Positions 1 to 6,271 of a stretch of DNA of 8,489 nucleotides are shown here, piece by piece. The stretch is taken from contig LGFB01000048.1 in the NCBI GenBank assembly GCA_001508835.1, forward strand, positions 1-8,489, written 5' to 3'. Source of the stretch: a bacterium 42_11 (GTDB lineage Bacteria > Synergistota > GBS-1). The position numbers and the translations under genes are program-made. Each line of letters starts with the position of its first letter. Position 1 is the first letter of the stretch. Below the pieces are notes generated by a model, which had not been told where the DNA came from, did not search any database, and worked only from the letters and a program-made list of their open reading frames with translations.

Positions 1-165
1 GATTTTCTGATAGAAATACAAACAGATGATAAGAGGGTGGAAGTCGATACCAGACAAATTAAGGAAATAGTGGGACAAGAAGGATATCTTCACCCCGAGG
101 TTATAAGGTTTATAAAGGATAACATTGAAAGCGAGATAGAAGATATATTGAAGGGGGGTATATAA
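1..165 (+). CDS. HATPase_c-type ATP-binding protein of hydrogenase operons, C-terminal fragment
   Basis: Only the last 54 codons are in the window; frame 1 is open from base 1 to the TAA at 163-165. The peptide runs from DFLIEIQTDDKRVEVDTRQI through a helical end containing HPEVIRFIKDNI. This matches, from memory, the C-terminus of the small histidine-kinase/GHKL-like ATP-binding protein found between the NuoE-like and thioredoxin-like genes of many bifurcating hydrogenase clusters, whose tails carry a D-T-R-x-I-K-E motif and an NPEVLKFI-like helix. The ATP-binding boxes themselves lie upstream and cannot be seen, so the assignment rests on the tail and on synteny. Its role is not established; the family is usually annotated as an anti-sigma or kinase-like ATPase. 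The stop abuts the ATG of the next gene (TAAATG), so the two are almost certainly co-transcribed and translationally coupled. Confidence 0.68.
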   Translation, partial: DFLIEIQTDDKRVEVDTRQIKEIVGQEGYLHPEVIRFIKDNIESEIEDILKGGI

Positions 166-516
166 ATGAAAATAGAGGAACTTAGAAAATTAAGGGAAAA
201 AGTGAGAGAGGAACTCAAATTAAGAGAAGGCGTTGAACCTCGCGTGAAAATAATTGTCAGCATGGGAACTTCGGGAATAGCTGCAGGAGCTAGAGAAGTT
301 TTAAAAGCCTTACTAGATGAAGTTTCCAAAAGGGGATTGAAAGATGTGGTTGTCTTGCAAACCGGCGAAAAGGGTTTGGCTTCCGCTGAACCCCTTGTAG
401 AGGTTGTTACTCCTGAGGCTTCCGTGACCTATGGTAGGGTGACCCCTGATGTGGCCAGAAGGATAGTAGTTGAACATGTCATAAATGGGAGGATATTGTC
501 AGAGTATGTAGTTTAA
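166..516 (+). CDS. hydD: Cysteine-free thioredoxin-like HndB/HydD-type hydrogenase subunit
   Basis: 116 residues. A charged helical N-terminus (about residues 1-25) is followed by a thioredoxin-like [2Fe-2S] ferredoxin fold. Family landmarks are clear: MGTSGIAAGAREV near residue 33, a central LKDVVVLQTGEKGL strand-loop, and the end RVTPDVARRIVVEHVINGR. In HndB proteins the same places read MGTCGIAAG and a GCxGxC loop, so the cluster ligands are replaced here (Cys to Ser in the first) and the protein has no cysteine at all. It therefore cannot bind the usual cluster. This recalls HydD of Acetobacterium woodii, a hydrogenase subunit predicted to carry no cofactor. ATG 166 follows a GGGGGG run at 153-158 with a gap of 7. 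The gene lies 35 bases before hydB, and the same VEHxxxGR ending recurs in both HydB N-terminal domains. A structural or assembly role is inferred. Confidence 0.8.
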   Translation: MKIEELRKLREKVREELKLREGVEPRVKIIVSMGTSGIAAGAREVLKALLDEVSKRGLKDVVVLQTGEKGLASAEPLVEVVTPEASVTYGRVTPDVARRIVVEHVINGRILSEYVV

Positions 517-536
517 CAACCAAAAAGATTTAGCGT

Positions 537-546
537 AAAGGAGTGA
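537..546 (+). promoter_or_regulatory. Ribosome binding site that sets the hydB start at TTG 552
   Basis: AAAGGAGTGA is a long match to the anti-Shine-Dalgarno sequence. An upstream in-frame GTG at 543-545 sits inside this site and so cannot be the start; TTG at 552, 8 bases after AGGAG, is correctly spaced. Confidence 0.8.
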
Positions 547-551
547 TTACA

Positions 552-2339
552 TTGGTCAAAAGAGCTCATGTTTTGGTATGCATGGGAGCTGGTTGCGTAT
601 CTGCAGGCAGTGAGCTTATAAAGGAGAAGTTAGAGAAAGAGATAAAGGAAAAAGGTATTGATGTAGAGGTCAAAGTTATAGGTACAGGTTGTATGGGGCC
701 ATGTGAAAAAGGCCCACTCATTATGGTATATCCGGAAGGAGCCCTTTATCAAAAGGTTAGTTTAGATGATGTTGATTTAATAGTTGAAGAACATCTTCTT
801 AAAGGAAGGGTGGTTAGAAGACTTTTAGCCAAAGAAGGGGTTAAGCTGGAAGAGATTGCTGCCAGAGAGATTCCTTTCTTCGCTAAACAAGAGAAGATAG
901 TCCTTGCAAATTGTGGTGTTATAGACCCGGAGAATATAGAAGAATATATAGCGGCAGATGGTTATGAAGCTTTGGCTAAGGTTCTTGAAGGGATGTCTCC
1001 CGAGGAAGTCATATCTATAATAGAAAAATCTGGTCTAAGAGGCAGAGGAGGAGCTGGCTTCCCAACGGGACTTAAATGGAAGTTCGTGAGAGCGGCAAAG
1101 GGGAGTCCTAAATATGTTGTATGTAATGGTGACGAAGGGGATCCTGGTGCTTTCATGGATAGAGCGGTATTAGAAGGTGATCCACACGCTGTCTTAGAGG
1201 GAATGCTAATAGCCGCCTATGCTGTAGGTGCAGAACAGGGTTACATCTATGTTAGAGCTGAATACCCTTTAGCGATAAAGAGACTTCAGAATGCCATTGA
1301 GCAGGCCAAGAAATATGGTTTCCTTGGAAAAAATATTCTTGATACTGACTTTTCATTTGATGTTGAACTGAGAATAGGAGCAGGAGCTTTCGTTTGTGGA
1401 GAGGAAACTGCTTTACTTGCTTCCATAGAAGGTAGAAGAGGAATGCCACGTTCTAAGCCTCCCTTCCCTGCAACTCATGGACTTTGGGGTAAGCCTACAT
1501 TGATAAACAATGTAGAAACCTACGCCAATATTAGACACATAATACTTAAGGGAGCCGATTGGTTCAGAAGTTTTGGAACGGAGCAATCCACGGGAACTAA
1601 AGTTTTTGCCCTTTCCGGTAAAGTCAAAAATACAGGTCTGATAGAGGTTCCAATGGGAATAACCCTTCGTGAAATCGTTTTTGATATAGGGGGAGGAATA
1701 ATCGACGATGGTAAATTTAAAGCAGCCCAAATAGGTGGACCATCTGGTGGATGTCTTACAAGGGAGCATCTGGATTTACCTTTGACCTATGAGTCTGTGA
1801 AAGAAGCAGGTGCTATTATCGGGTCTGGTGGTTTGATAGTCCTCGACGAAAATACCTGCATGGTTGAACTTGCCAGGTATTTCTTAGAATTTTGTCAACT
1901 TGAATCTTGCGGTAAGTGTATTCCATGCAGGGTGGGAACTAAGAGAATGCTTGAAATACTTGAAAGGATAACTCAAGGCGCTGGCAGAATGGAGGACATT
2001 CAAGAGTTAGAGAGGCTTGGAAAGTGGATTCAGCAAACAGCCCTTTGCGGATTAGGACAAACCGCTCCTAACCCTGTCTTGAGCACAGTGCGATATTTTA
2101 AGGACGAATATGAAGCTCACGTTATAGATAAGAAGTGCCCAGCTAAAGTATGTGTAGCTTTGATTAGATACCGTATTTTGGCTGAAAAATGTATAGGTTG
2201 TGGTAGGTGTGCTAAGGTTTGTCCTGTCAAGGCCATTACGGGGGAAATTAGAAAGCCGCATGTTATAAATCCGGAAATATGCATAAAGTGCGGAGAGTGT
2301 AAGAAGGCATGTCCTGTAAATGCTATTATAGTGGAGTAA
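552..2339 (+). CDS. hydB: Bifurcating-type hydrogenase flavoprotein subunit HydB (NuoF-like, with 2x[4Fe-4S] C-terminal domain)
   Basis: 595 residues from TTG 552; the GTG at 543 lies inside the Shine-Dalgarno site. Domains in order: thioredoxin-like [2Fe-2S] domain with C10, C15, C47 and C51; NuoF core with the FMN loop GRGGAGFPTG at about 164-173 and the bifurcating-HydB/HndC-like signature NGDEGDPGAFMDR at about 192; GAGAFVCGEETALL; GGPSGGC at 395-401; N3-type [4Fe-4S] site ESCGKCIPCR (C453, C456, C459) plus C499; H523-x5-C529-x4-C534, which resembles the zinc-binding linker described for Thermotoga HydABC; and two ferredoxin motifs (C547/550/553/557 and C577/580/583/587). Length and layout match HydB of bifurcating hydrogenases. 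The FMN is the expected site where NAD(H), ferredoxin and the HydA chain meet, with the C-terminal domain relaying electrons to ferredoxin. It forms the flavin module with HydC, encoded 27 bases downstream. Bifurcation itself is inferred from family, not proven by sequence. Confidence 0.93.
   Translation: MVKRAHVLVCMGAGCVSAGSELIKEKLEKEIKEKGIDVEVKVIGTGCMGPCEKGPLIMVYPEGALYQKVSLDDVDLIVEEHLLKGRVVRRLLAKEGVKLEEIAAREIPFFAKQEKIVLANCGVIDPENIEEYIAADGYEALAKVLEGMSPEEVISIIEKSGLRGRGGAGFPTGLKWKFVRAAKGSPKYVVCNGDEGDPGAFMDRAVLEGDPHAVLEGMLIAAYAVGAEQGYIYVRAEYPLAIKRLQNAIEQAKKYGFLGKNILDTDFSFDVELRIGAGAFVCGEETALLASIEGRRGMPRSKPPFPATHGLWGKPTLINNVETYANIRHIILKGADWFRSFGTEQSTGTKVFALSGKVKNTGLIEVPMGITLREIVFDIGGGIIDDGKFKAAQIGGPSGGCLTREHLDLPLTYESVKEAGAIIGSGGLIVLDENTCMVELARYFLEFCQLESCGKCIPCRVGTKRMLEILERITQGAGRMEDIQELERLGKWIQQTALCGLGQTAPNPVLSTVRYFKDEYEAHVIDKKCPAKVCVALIRYRILAEKCIGCGRCAKVCPVKAITGEIRKPHVINPEICIKCGECKKACPVNAIIVE
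779..809 (+). repeat. Short near-identical paralogue tract, copy 1
   Basis: Bases 779-809 match 3056-3086 with one difference (A803 versus G3080). They encode the IVEEHLLKGR end of the thioredoxin-like N-terminal domain. Confidence 0.85.
1021..1070 (+). repeat. 50-base exact direct repeat, copy 1 (in hydB)
   Basis: Bases 1021-1070 are identical to 3295-3344 in the second flavoprotein gene. They encode EKSGLRGRGGAGFPTG, the FMN-binding loop. Identity stops abruptly on both sides, although the genes are clearly diverged around it. Confidence 0.95.
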
Positions 2340-2366
2340 TTTTTTATCGAGAGGTGATGATGCCTT

Positions 2367-2822
2367 ATGCTGAAGGAGGTTCTTGGTAGGTTTGAGCCCA
2401 GGCGGGAAAATTTGTTAGACATTCTACACGCTATCCAAGAAGCTTCACCCACCAATAGCTTATCTAAAGAGGATATCGAGGCAGTTGCAAAATATGTCGG
2501 AATAACGCCAGCAGAAGTTTATGGAACGGCGACCTTTTATACCATGTTTTCCGTTAAACCAAGAGGAAAGCACATAATCAGAGTATGTACTTCAACCGCG
2601 TGCCATCTTCTCGGAGGAGAAACTGTTTTAGAAGCTCTTAAAAGAGAACTTGGTGTTGATGTTGGCGATACTACAAAGGATGGTTTGTTTACATTAGAAA
2701 TATCAAGCTGTCTTGGAATATGCGGTGTAGCACCAGCCATGATGATAGACGAAGTGGCCTATGGTAATCTAACTGCCGATAAAATAAAGGAAATCATAGA
2801 CCAATACAGGAGAGGGGGATAG
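2367..2822 (+). CDS. hydC: Hydrogenase subunit HydC (NuoE-like, 24-kDa [2Fe-2S] subunit)
   Basis: 151 residues. A helical N-terminal bundle (about 1-60, with GITPAEVYGTATFYTMF typical of NuoE) is followed by a thioredoxin-like domain binding one [2Fe-2S] cluster through C74 and C79 (VCTSTACHLLGG) and C115 and C119 (SSCLGICGVAP). All four ligands are present. In the family this subunit packs against the FMN subunit, and its N1a-type cluster is close to the flavin. The start is ATG 2367, 8 bases after GAGGTGAT at 2351-2358; two earlier ATGs at 2357 and 2360 are in another frame that soon stops, and an in-frame TGA at 2358-2360 bars any upstream extension. The gene sits between the two HydB-type genes and its stop is only 3 bases before the second, so it could serve either flavoprotein. 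It is the only NuoE-type gene in the window. Confidence 0.95.
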   Translation: MLKEVLGRFEPRRENLLDILHAIQEASPTNSLSKEDIEAVAKYVGITPAEVYGTATFYTMFSVKPRGKHIIRVCTSTACHLLGGETVLEALKRELGVDVGDTTKDGLFTLEISSCLGICGVAPAMMIDEVAYGNLTADKIKEIIDQYRRGG

Positions 2823-2825
2823 GCC

Positions 2826-4397
2826 ATGAGGATGGAAAGGGCCCATGTTTTGGTGGGAATAGATGCGGGGTCCCTCCTGGCTGGTGCAAGGGAGGTCCAA
2901 AAAAGACTGGAAGAAGAGATAAAAAAGCAGGGACTCGAGGAAGAGGTTAAAGTTCTCGAAACTGGCAGTTTGGGAATAACAGGGAGAGGAGTGGTTCTTC
3001 TCGTTTATCCTGAGGGAGTTTACTATGTAAATGTGAAACCGGAAGATGTCCCACAAATAGTTGAAGAACATCTTCTTAAGGGAAGGCTTGTAAAAAGATT
3101 GATGCTTGAACCTCAAATAGCCGAAATCCTTGAGAGGTTAGAAGCTCCTAAAAAGCTTGCAAAACAAAAAAGAGTGGTTCTTCAAAATGCTGGCGTTATA
3201 AATCCCGACAGTATAGAAGAATATATAGCTACAGGTGGGTACGAAGCTCTCGCCAAGGCTCTAGAATCTCCTTCAGAGTGGGTTATAAGCGAAGTAGAAA
3301 AATCTGGTCTAAGAGGCAGAGGAGGAGCTGGCTTCCCAACGGGAAGAAAATGGAGATTTACCGCTGAGGCAAAGGCTCCTCGTAAATTCATAGTTTGTAA
3401 TGCAGATGAAGGTGAACCGGGAACCTTTAAGGATAGACTCATACTTGAGGGTGATCCTCACAGGATCATAGAAGGGATGGCCATAGCAGGATATGCAGTT
3501 GGAGCTGACAAGGGATATATCTACGTAAGAGGAGAATATGACCTTTCTATAAGGAGGCTAAGCAAGGCGATAGAAGATGCTTATAAAATGGGGTTGTTAG
3601 GCGACAATATCTTGGAAACAGGTTTTTCTTTCCACATAGAAATTAAGAAAGGTGCAGGGGCATATGTTTGTGGAGAGGAAACAGCGCTTATCGAATCCAT
3701 AGAGGGAAAAAGAGGTAACCCGCGTCCAAAACCTCCTTACTATCCAGGTATAAAAGGATTGTGGGGATATCCCACTGTGGTCAATAATGTAGAAACGCTT
3801 GCTAATGTGCCCTCTATAATTTTAAACGGAGCTGATTGGTTTAGGACTATGGGAACCAAGGAATCTCCGGGAACAAAGGTTTATACTATTCTTGGACACG
3901 TTAACGAACCCGGTCTTATAGAAGTTGAGATGGGAACTACATTAAGAGAGGTGATTTTTGAGTTCGCTAAGGGGATCAGAAATAACCATGCGTTTAAAGC
4001 TGCGCTGATAGGTGGAGCTGCTGGAGCTTTCTTAGGCGAGGAAGCCCTCGATATTCCCCTTTCCTATGAGGGATTAAGGGAATATGGTGGTGTATTGGGC
4101 TCAGGAGCGATTCTCGTTTTTGATGAAACCACTTCCATGGCCGATATGCTTAAAAACGTCATATTCTTCTTTAAACATGAAAGTTGTGGAAAATGTGTTC
4201 CTTGTAGAGTAGGAGTGAGCAAGCTATATGAGAAAATGGAAAAAATCCTTGAAAGTAAAGCTACAGAAAATGATTTAAAAGAAATGATAGAAATCTCGGA
4301 TAAGATGGCTGATACGGCACTCTGTGCTTTAGGCCAGTCACTTATCCTTCCTGTATCAAGTGCGATTCGTTTCTTCAAAGATGAATTAATGGTTTAG
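2826..4397 (+). CDS. hydB: Second NuoF/HydB-type NAD(P)H-binding flavoprotein, short form lacking terminal Fe-S domains
   Basis: 523 residues, homologous to the upstream HydB along its whole length but ending right after the NuoF core. The thioredoxin-like N-terminal domain remains (RAHVLVGIDAGS, then ETGSLGITGRG), but all four cluster cysteines are replaced. The FMN loop GRGGAGFPTG (164-173), NADEGEPGTFKDR (about 192), GAGAYVCGEETALI and NNVETLANV are intact, as is the N3-type [4Fe-4S] site C454/C457/C460 with C500. The sequence stops at FFKDELMV with no 2x[4Fe-4S] ferredoxin domain. The DEGEPGTFKDR signature looks more like NuoF and NAD-dependent formate dehydrogenase beta subunits than the DEGDPGAFMDR of the first copy, and GGPSGGC is changed to GGAAGAF (396-402). 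It should thus exchange electrons between NAD(P)H, FMN and one cluster, without its own ferredoxin relay. ATG 2832 is an alternative start, in phase with the RAHVLV match. Confidence 0.9.
   Translation: MRMERAHVLVGIDAGSLLAGAREVQKRLEEEIKKQGLEEEVKVLETGSLGITGRGVVLLVYPEGVYYVNVKPEDVPQIVEEHLLKGRLVKRLMLEPQIAEILERLEAPKKLAKQKRVVLQNAGVINPDSIEEYIATGGYEALAKALESPSEWVISEVEKSGLRGRGGAGFPTGRKWRFTAEAKAPRKFIVCNADEGEPGTFKDRLILEGDPHRIIEGMAIAGYAVGADKGYIYVRGEYDLSIRRLSKAIEDAYKMGLLGDNILETGFSFHIEIKKGAGAYVCGEETALIESIEGKRGNPRPKPPYYPGIKGLWGYPTVVNNVETLANVPSIILNGADWFRTMGTKESPGTKVYTILGHVNEPGLIEVEMGTTLREVIFEFAKGIRNNHAFKAALIGGAAGAFLGEEALDIPLSYEGLREYGGVLGSGAILVFDETTSMADMLKNVIFFFKHESCGKCVPCRVGVSKLYEKMEKILESKATENDLKEMIEISDKMADTALCALGQSLILPVSSAIRFFKDELMV
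3056..3086 (+). repeat. Short near-identical paralogue tract, copy 2
   Basis: This matches 779-809 with one synonymous difference. It is the second nucleotide-conserved patch shared by the two flavoprotein genes. Confidence 0.85.
3295..3344 (+). repeat. 50-base exact direct repeat, copy 2 (in second hydB-type gene)
   Basis: This is identical to 1021-1070, in the same reading frame and at the same residue positions of the paralogous protein. Every synonymous position is the same in both copies. Confidence 0.95.
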
Positions 4398-4403
4398 GAG
4401 GTG
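4396..4403 (+). promoter_or_regulatory. Ribosome binding site that sets the hydA start at GTG 4413
   Basis: AGGAGGTG overlaps the TAG stop of the preceding gene. The in-frame GTG at 4401 is part of the site, so GTG 4413, 9 bases downstream, is the probable start. Confidence 0.75.
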
Positions 4404-4412
4404 TTTTTTACT

Positions 4413-6254
4413 GTGAGAGAAGTGAAGATAAAAATAGACGGAAGGGAATTTACTGCAACTGAGGGTATGACGATTCTTGAGGCTGTGAGAAAAGCGGGTT
4501 ACGAAGTTCCCACCCTTTGTTATCACGATGGGTTATCTCCCCATGGAGGTTGTAGACTTTGTGTTGTCGAGGTTAAGGGTTCTCCCAGACTTCTAACAAG
4601 TTGTACCACTCCTGTAGCTGACGGCATGGAAGTGTTTGTAAACACCGATAGAGTTAAGGAAGCCCGTAAGTTTGTGATGAATTTAATTATGACGGAAAGA
4701 AATCACTTCTGTATGTTCTGCGAAAAGAGCGGTAGATATGAAGAGACAGACTGTGAGCTTCAAAAGAGAGCGTATGAAGTTCAAATAGAGCACTTCCCGT
4801 TTCCTGTATACGTAGATAAGTATCCTGTGGATACAAGCTCTCCTGTCATGGTTACGGACCACAATCGTTGTATTCTTTGTGGTAGATGTGTAAGAGTTTG
4901 CTCGGAAATCGTGGCTAACTCGACGCTCGATTTTAGCTTCAGGGGGTCCAAAACTCTAATAGCAGCGGATACTGGCTTGAATAAGGGAGAATCGAGCTGT
5001 ATTTCTTGTGGAGCGTGCATGCAAGTTTGCCCTGCAGGTGCCATCTTTAGCAAGTTTGGTGGATATAAAGGTAAGAAGAGTCTTTGTGAAAAGGTGGAAA
5101 CCTTCTGTCCCATATGTGGTGTAGGTTGTGAAACCACAAACTATGTAAGATATAACAATATTGTTGAAATAGAGGGTGCCGGCCTGGCTAAGAGAACCTT
5201 AGATGGTGGTCAACTTTGCGAGAAAGGAAGATACGGGCCCATTATGGAATCAAGGAATAGAATTTCTATTCCTCTGATTAGAGATGCAAAGGGAAGATTT
5301 GTAGAAGCTACATATGGAGAAGCGGTGAATAAGGTTGTCCAGCTTTTAAAGGCTAACTCGCCGGACCAAATTGCCTTTAGAGCTTCTTCTTTCTTGCCAG
5401 CAGAAGATCTTGCTTATATCAAAGGGTTTGCTTCCAAACTGGGAGTGGAAGACATAGATACCTTCGACGGAGATGTATACAGGAACCTGTCTTCTTTCAG
5501 TGGAAGTAAGGCTACCTACGAAGATCTGCTTAACGCTGACTTAATTCTTCTCGTTGGTGGAGATATAATTAAAGAACACGGAGTCGTTGGCTCCTACATA
5601 AGGAGAGCTGTTAGAAATAAAGGTGCGGAACTTATGGTAATTTCATCCATGGAAAGCAAGATAGAAAGATGGGCTAAAGAAGTGAAGAGGATAGCAGAAG
5701 GAAGCGAAGGCTCAGTTGCCGTTGAGTATAAAGAGAAAATATCTGCAGCCTCTAATCCTGTAATAGTCCTTGAAGGAGCGGGGCTTTTGAGGAACAAAGA
5801 GGCTATAGAACCGTGGTTAAGACTTGCAGAAGAGCTTAGCGTTAAGGTGATGGCGTTGGCACCAACGGGAAACAGCTTGGCTGCTTGGGAATTAGGCGTA
5901 GCCCCTGTTTCTTCGAATACTCTCGGGAAACCTAAGAAACTATTATTCCTCTTCCTTGGAGATATAGATTCGAGCTATGCGCCTGCAGAGATAGCTGAAA
6001 TAGGCTACGAAACTGTGGTTCTCCACAGCGCTTATATAGACGCGATGATGAAGTTGTCTGATGTGGTGCTCCCAGGAAAGAGCTGGCTTGAAAATGAAGG
6101 AACTTACAAACTATTGAACGGAGAAGTCAGGAAATTCACTAACATACTTAATGCGGAAGATAATGCTAAAAGCCCGCGTGAGTTCCTATCCGACTTAGCC
6201 AATGCTATGGGATTGGGAACCATTGATGTTAGTTCTCTCGTTAGTAAGCTTTAA
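4413..6254 (+). CDS. hydA: Hydrogenase subunit HydA (NuoG-like iron-sulfur protein with degenerate molybdopterin-oxidoreductase domain)
   Basis: 613 residues from GTG 4413. Domains in order: plant-type [2Fe-2S] ferredoxin (C36, C47, C50, C64); NuoG His-Cys region (H98, C100, C103, C114 within NHFCMFCEKSG..DCELQ); two [4Fe-4S] motifs (C153/156/159/163 and C196/199/202/206); a fourth [4Fe-4S] site of molybdopterin-enzyme type, CPICGVGC (C232/C235/C239) with C269 in LCEKGRYG; then about 340 residues resembling the molybdopterin-oxidoreductase fold, including PLIRDAKGRFVEATYGEAV and DVVLPGKSWLENEGTYKLLN. The Cys/SeCys-containing stretch expected in formate dehydrogenases is absent, so this domain is probably structural, as in NuoG of complex I. 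The protein is longer than HoxU (about 240 residues) and shorter than most NuoG. It should wire the NiFe small subunit to the flavin module. A catalytic formate dehydrogenase is unlikely, given the missing ligand and the adjacent hydrogenase genes. Confidence 0.9.
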   Translation: MREVKIKIDGREFTATEGMTILEAVRKAGYEVPTLCYHDGLSPHGGCRLCVVEVKGSPRLLTSCTTPVADGMEVFVNTDRVKEARKFVMNLIMTERNHFCMFCEKSGRYEETDCELQKRAYEVQIEHFPFPVYVDKYPVDTSSPVMVTDHNRCILCGRCVRVCSEIVANSTLDFSFRGSKTLIAADTGLNKGESSCISCGACMQVCPAGAIFSKFGGYKGKKSLCEKVETFCPICGVGCETTNYVRYNNIVEIEGAGLAKRTLDGGQLCEKGRYGPIMESRNRISIPLIRDAKGRFVEATYGEAVNKVVQLLKANSPDQIAFRASSFLPAEDLAYIKGFASKLGVEDIDTFDGDVYRNLSSFSGSKATYEDLLNADLILLVGGDIIKEHGVVGSYIRRAVRNKGAELMVISSMESKIERWAKEVKRIAEGSEGSVAVEYKEKISAASNPVIVLEGAGLLRNKEAIEPWLRLAEELSVKVMALAPTGNSLAAWELGVAPVSSNTLGKPKKLLFLFLGDIDSSYAPAEIAEIGYETVVLHSAYIDAMMKLSDVVLPGKSWLENEGTYKLLNGEVRKFTNILNAEDNAKSPREFLSDLANAMGLGTIDVSSLVSKL

Positions 6255-6257
6255 GTA

Positions 6258-6265
6258 AGGGGGAG
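6258..6265 (+). promoter_or_regulatory. Ribosome binding site that favours TTG 6272 as the hydS start
   Basis: AGGGGGAG runs directly into an ATG at 6266, leaving no spacing, whereas the in-frame TTG at 6272 has a 6-base gap. TTG also gives the N-terminus MAKVKVATTW, a compact start for this family. Confidence 0.65.
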
Positions 6266-6271
6266 ATGAAC

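Noticed and set aside
90..329. Minus-strand open frame across the first gene junction
   Set aside because: It is antisense to two genes with clear family matches and its product is a low-complexity Ser/Phe/Ile string with no family signature.
517..551. Internal promoter or terminator in the largest gap
   Set aside because: The gap is only 35 bases and holds the Shine-Dalgarno site; no inverted repeat with a T-run and no -35/-10 pair could be made out.
552..6254. An [FeFe] hydrogenase, suggested by the HydB/HydC/HydD/ATPase neighbourhood
   Set aside because: No H-cluster motifs (TSCCP-like or MPCxxK-like) occur in HydA or elsewhere in the window; the catalytic subunits are plainly [NiFe].
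4413..6254. NAD-dependent formate dehydrogenase alpha subunit
   Set aside because: The catalytic Cys/SeCys region is absent, the C-terminal domain is shortened, and the gene is followed directly by [NiFe] hydrogenase subunits.
552..6254. Respiratory complex I (nuoEFG) operon
   Set aside because: There are no membrane subunits and no NuoB/C/D/I genes; the bifurcating-type HydB tail and NiFe genes with intact Ni ligands identify a soluble hydrogenase.
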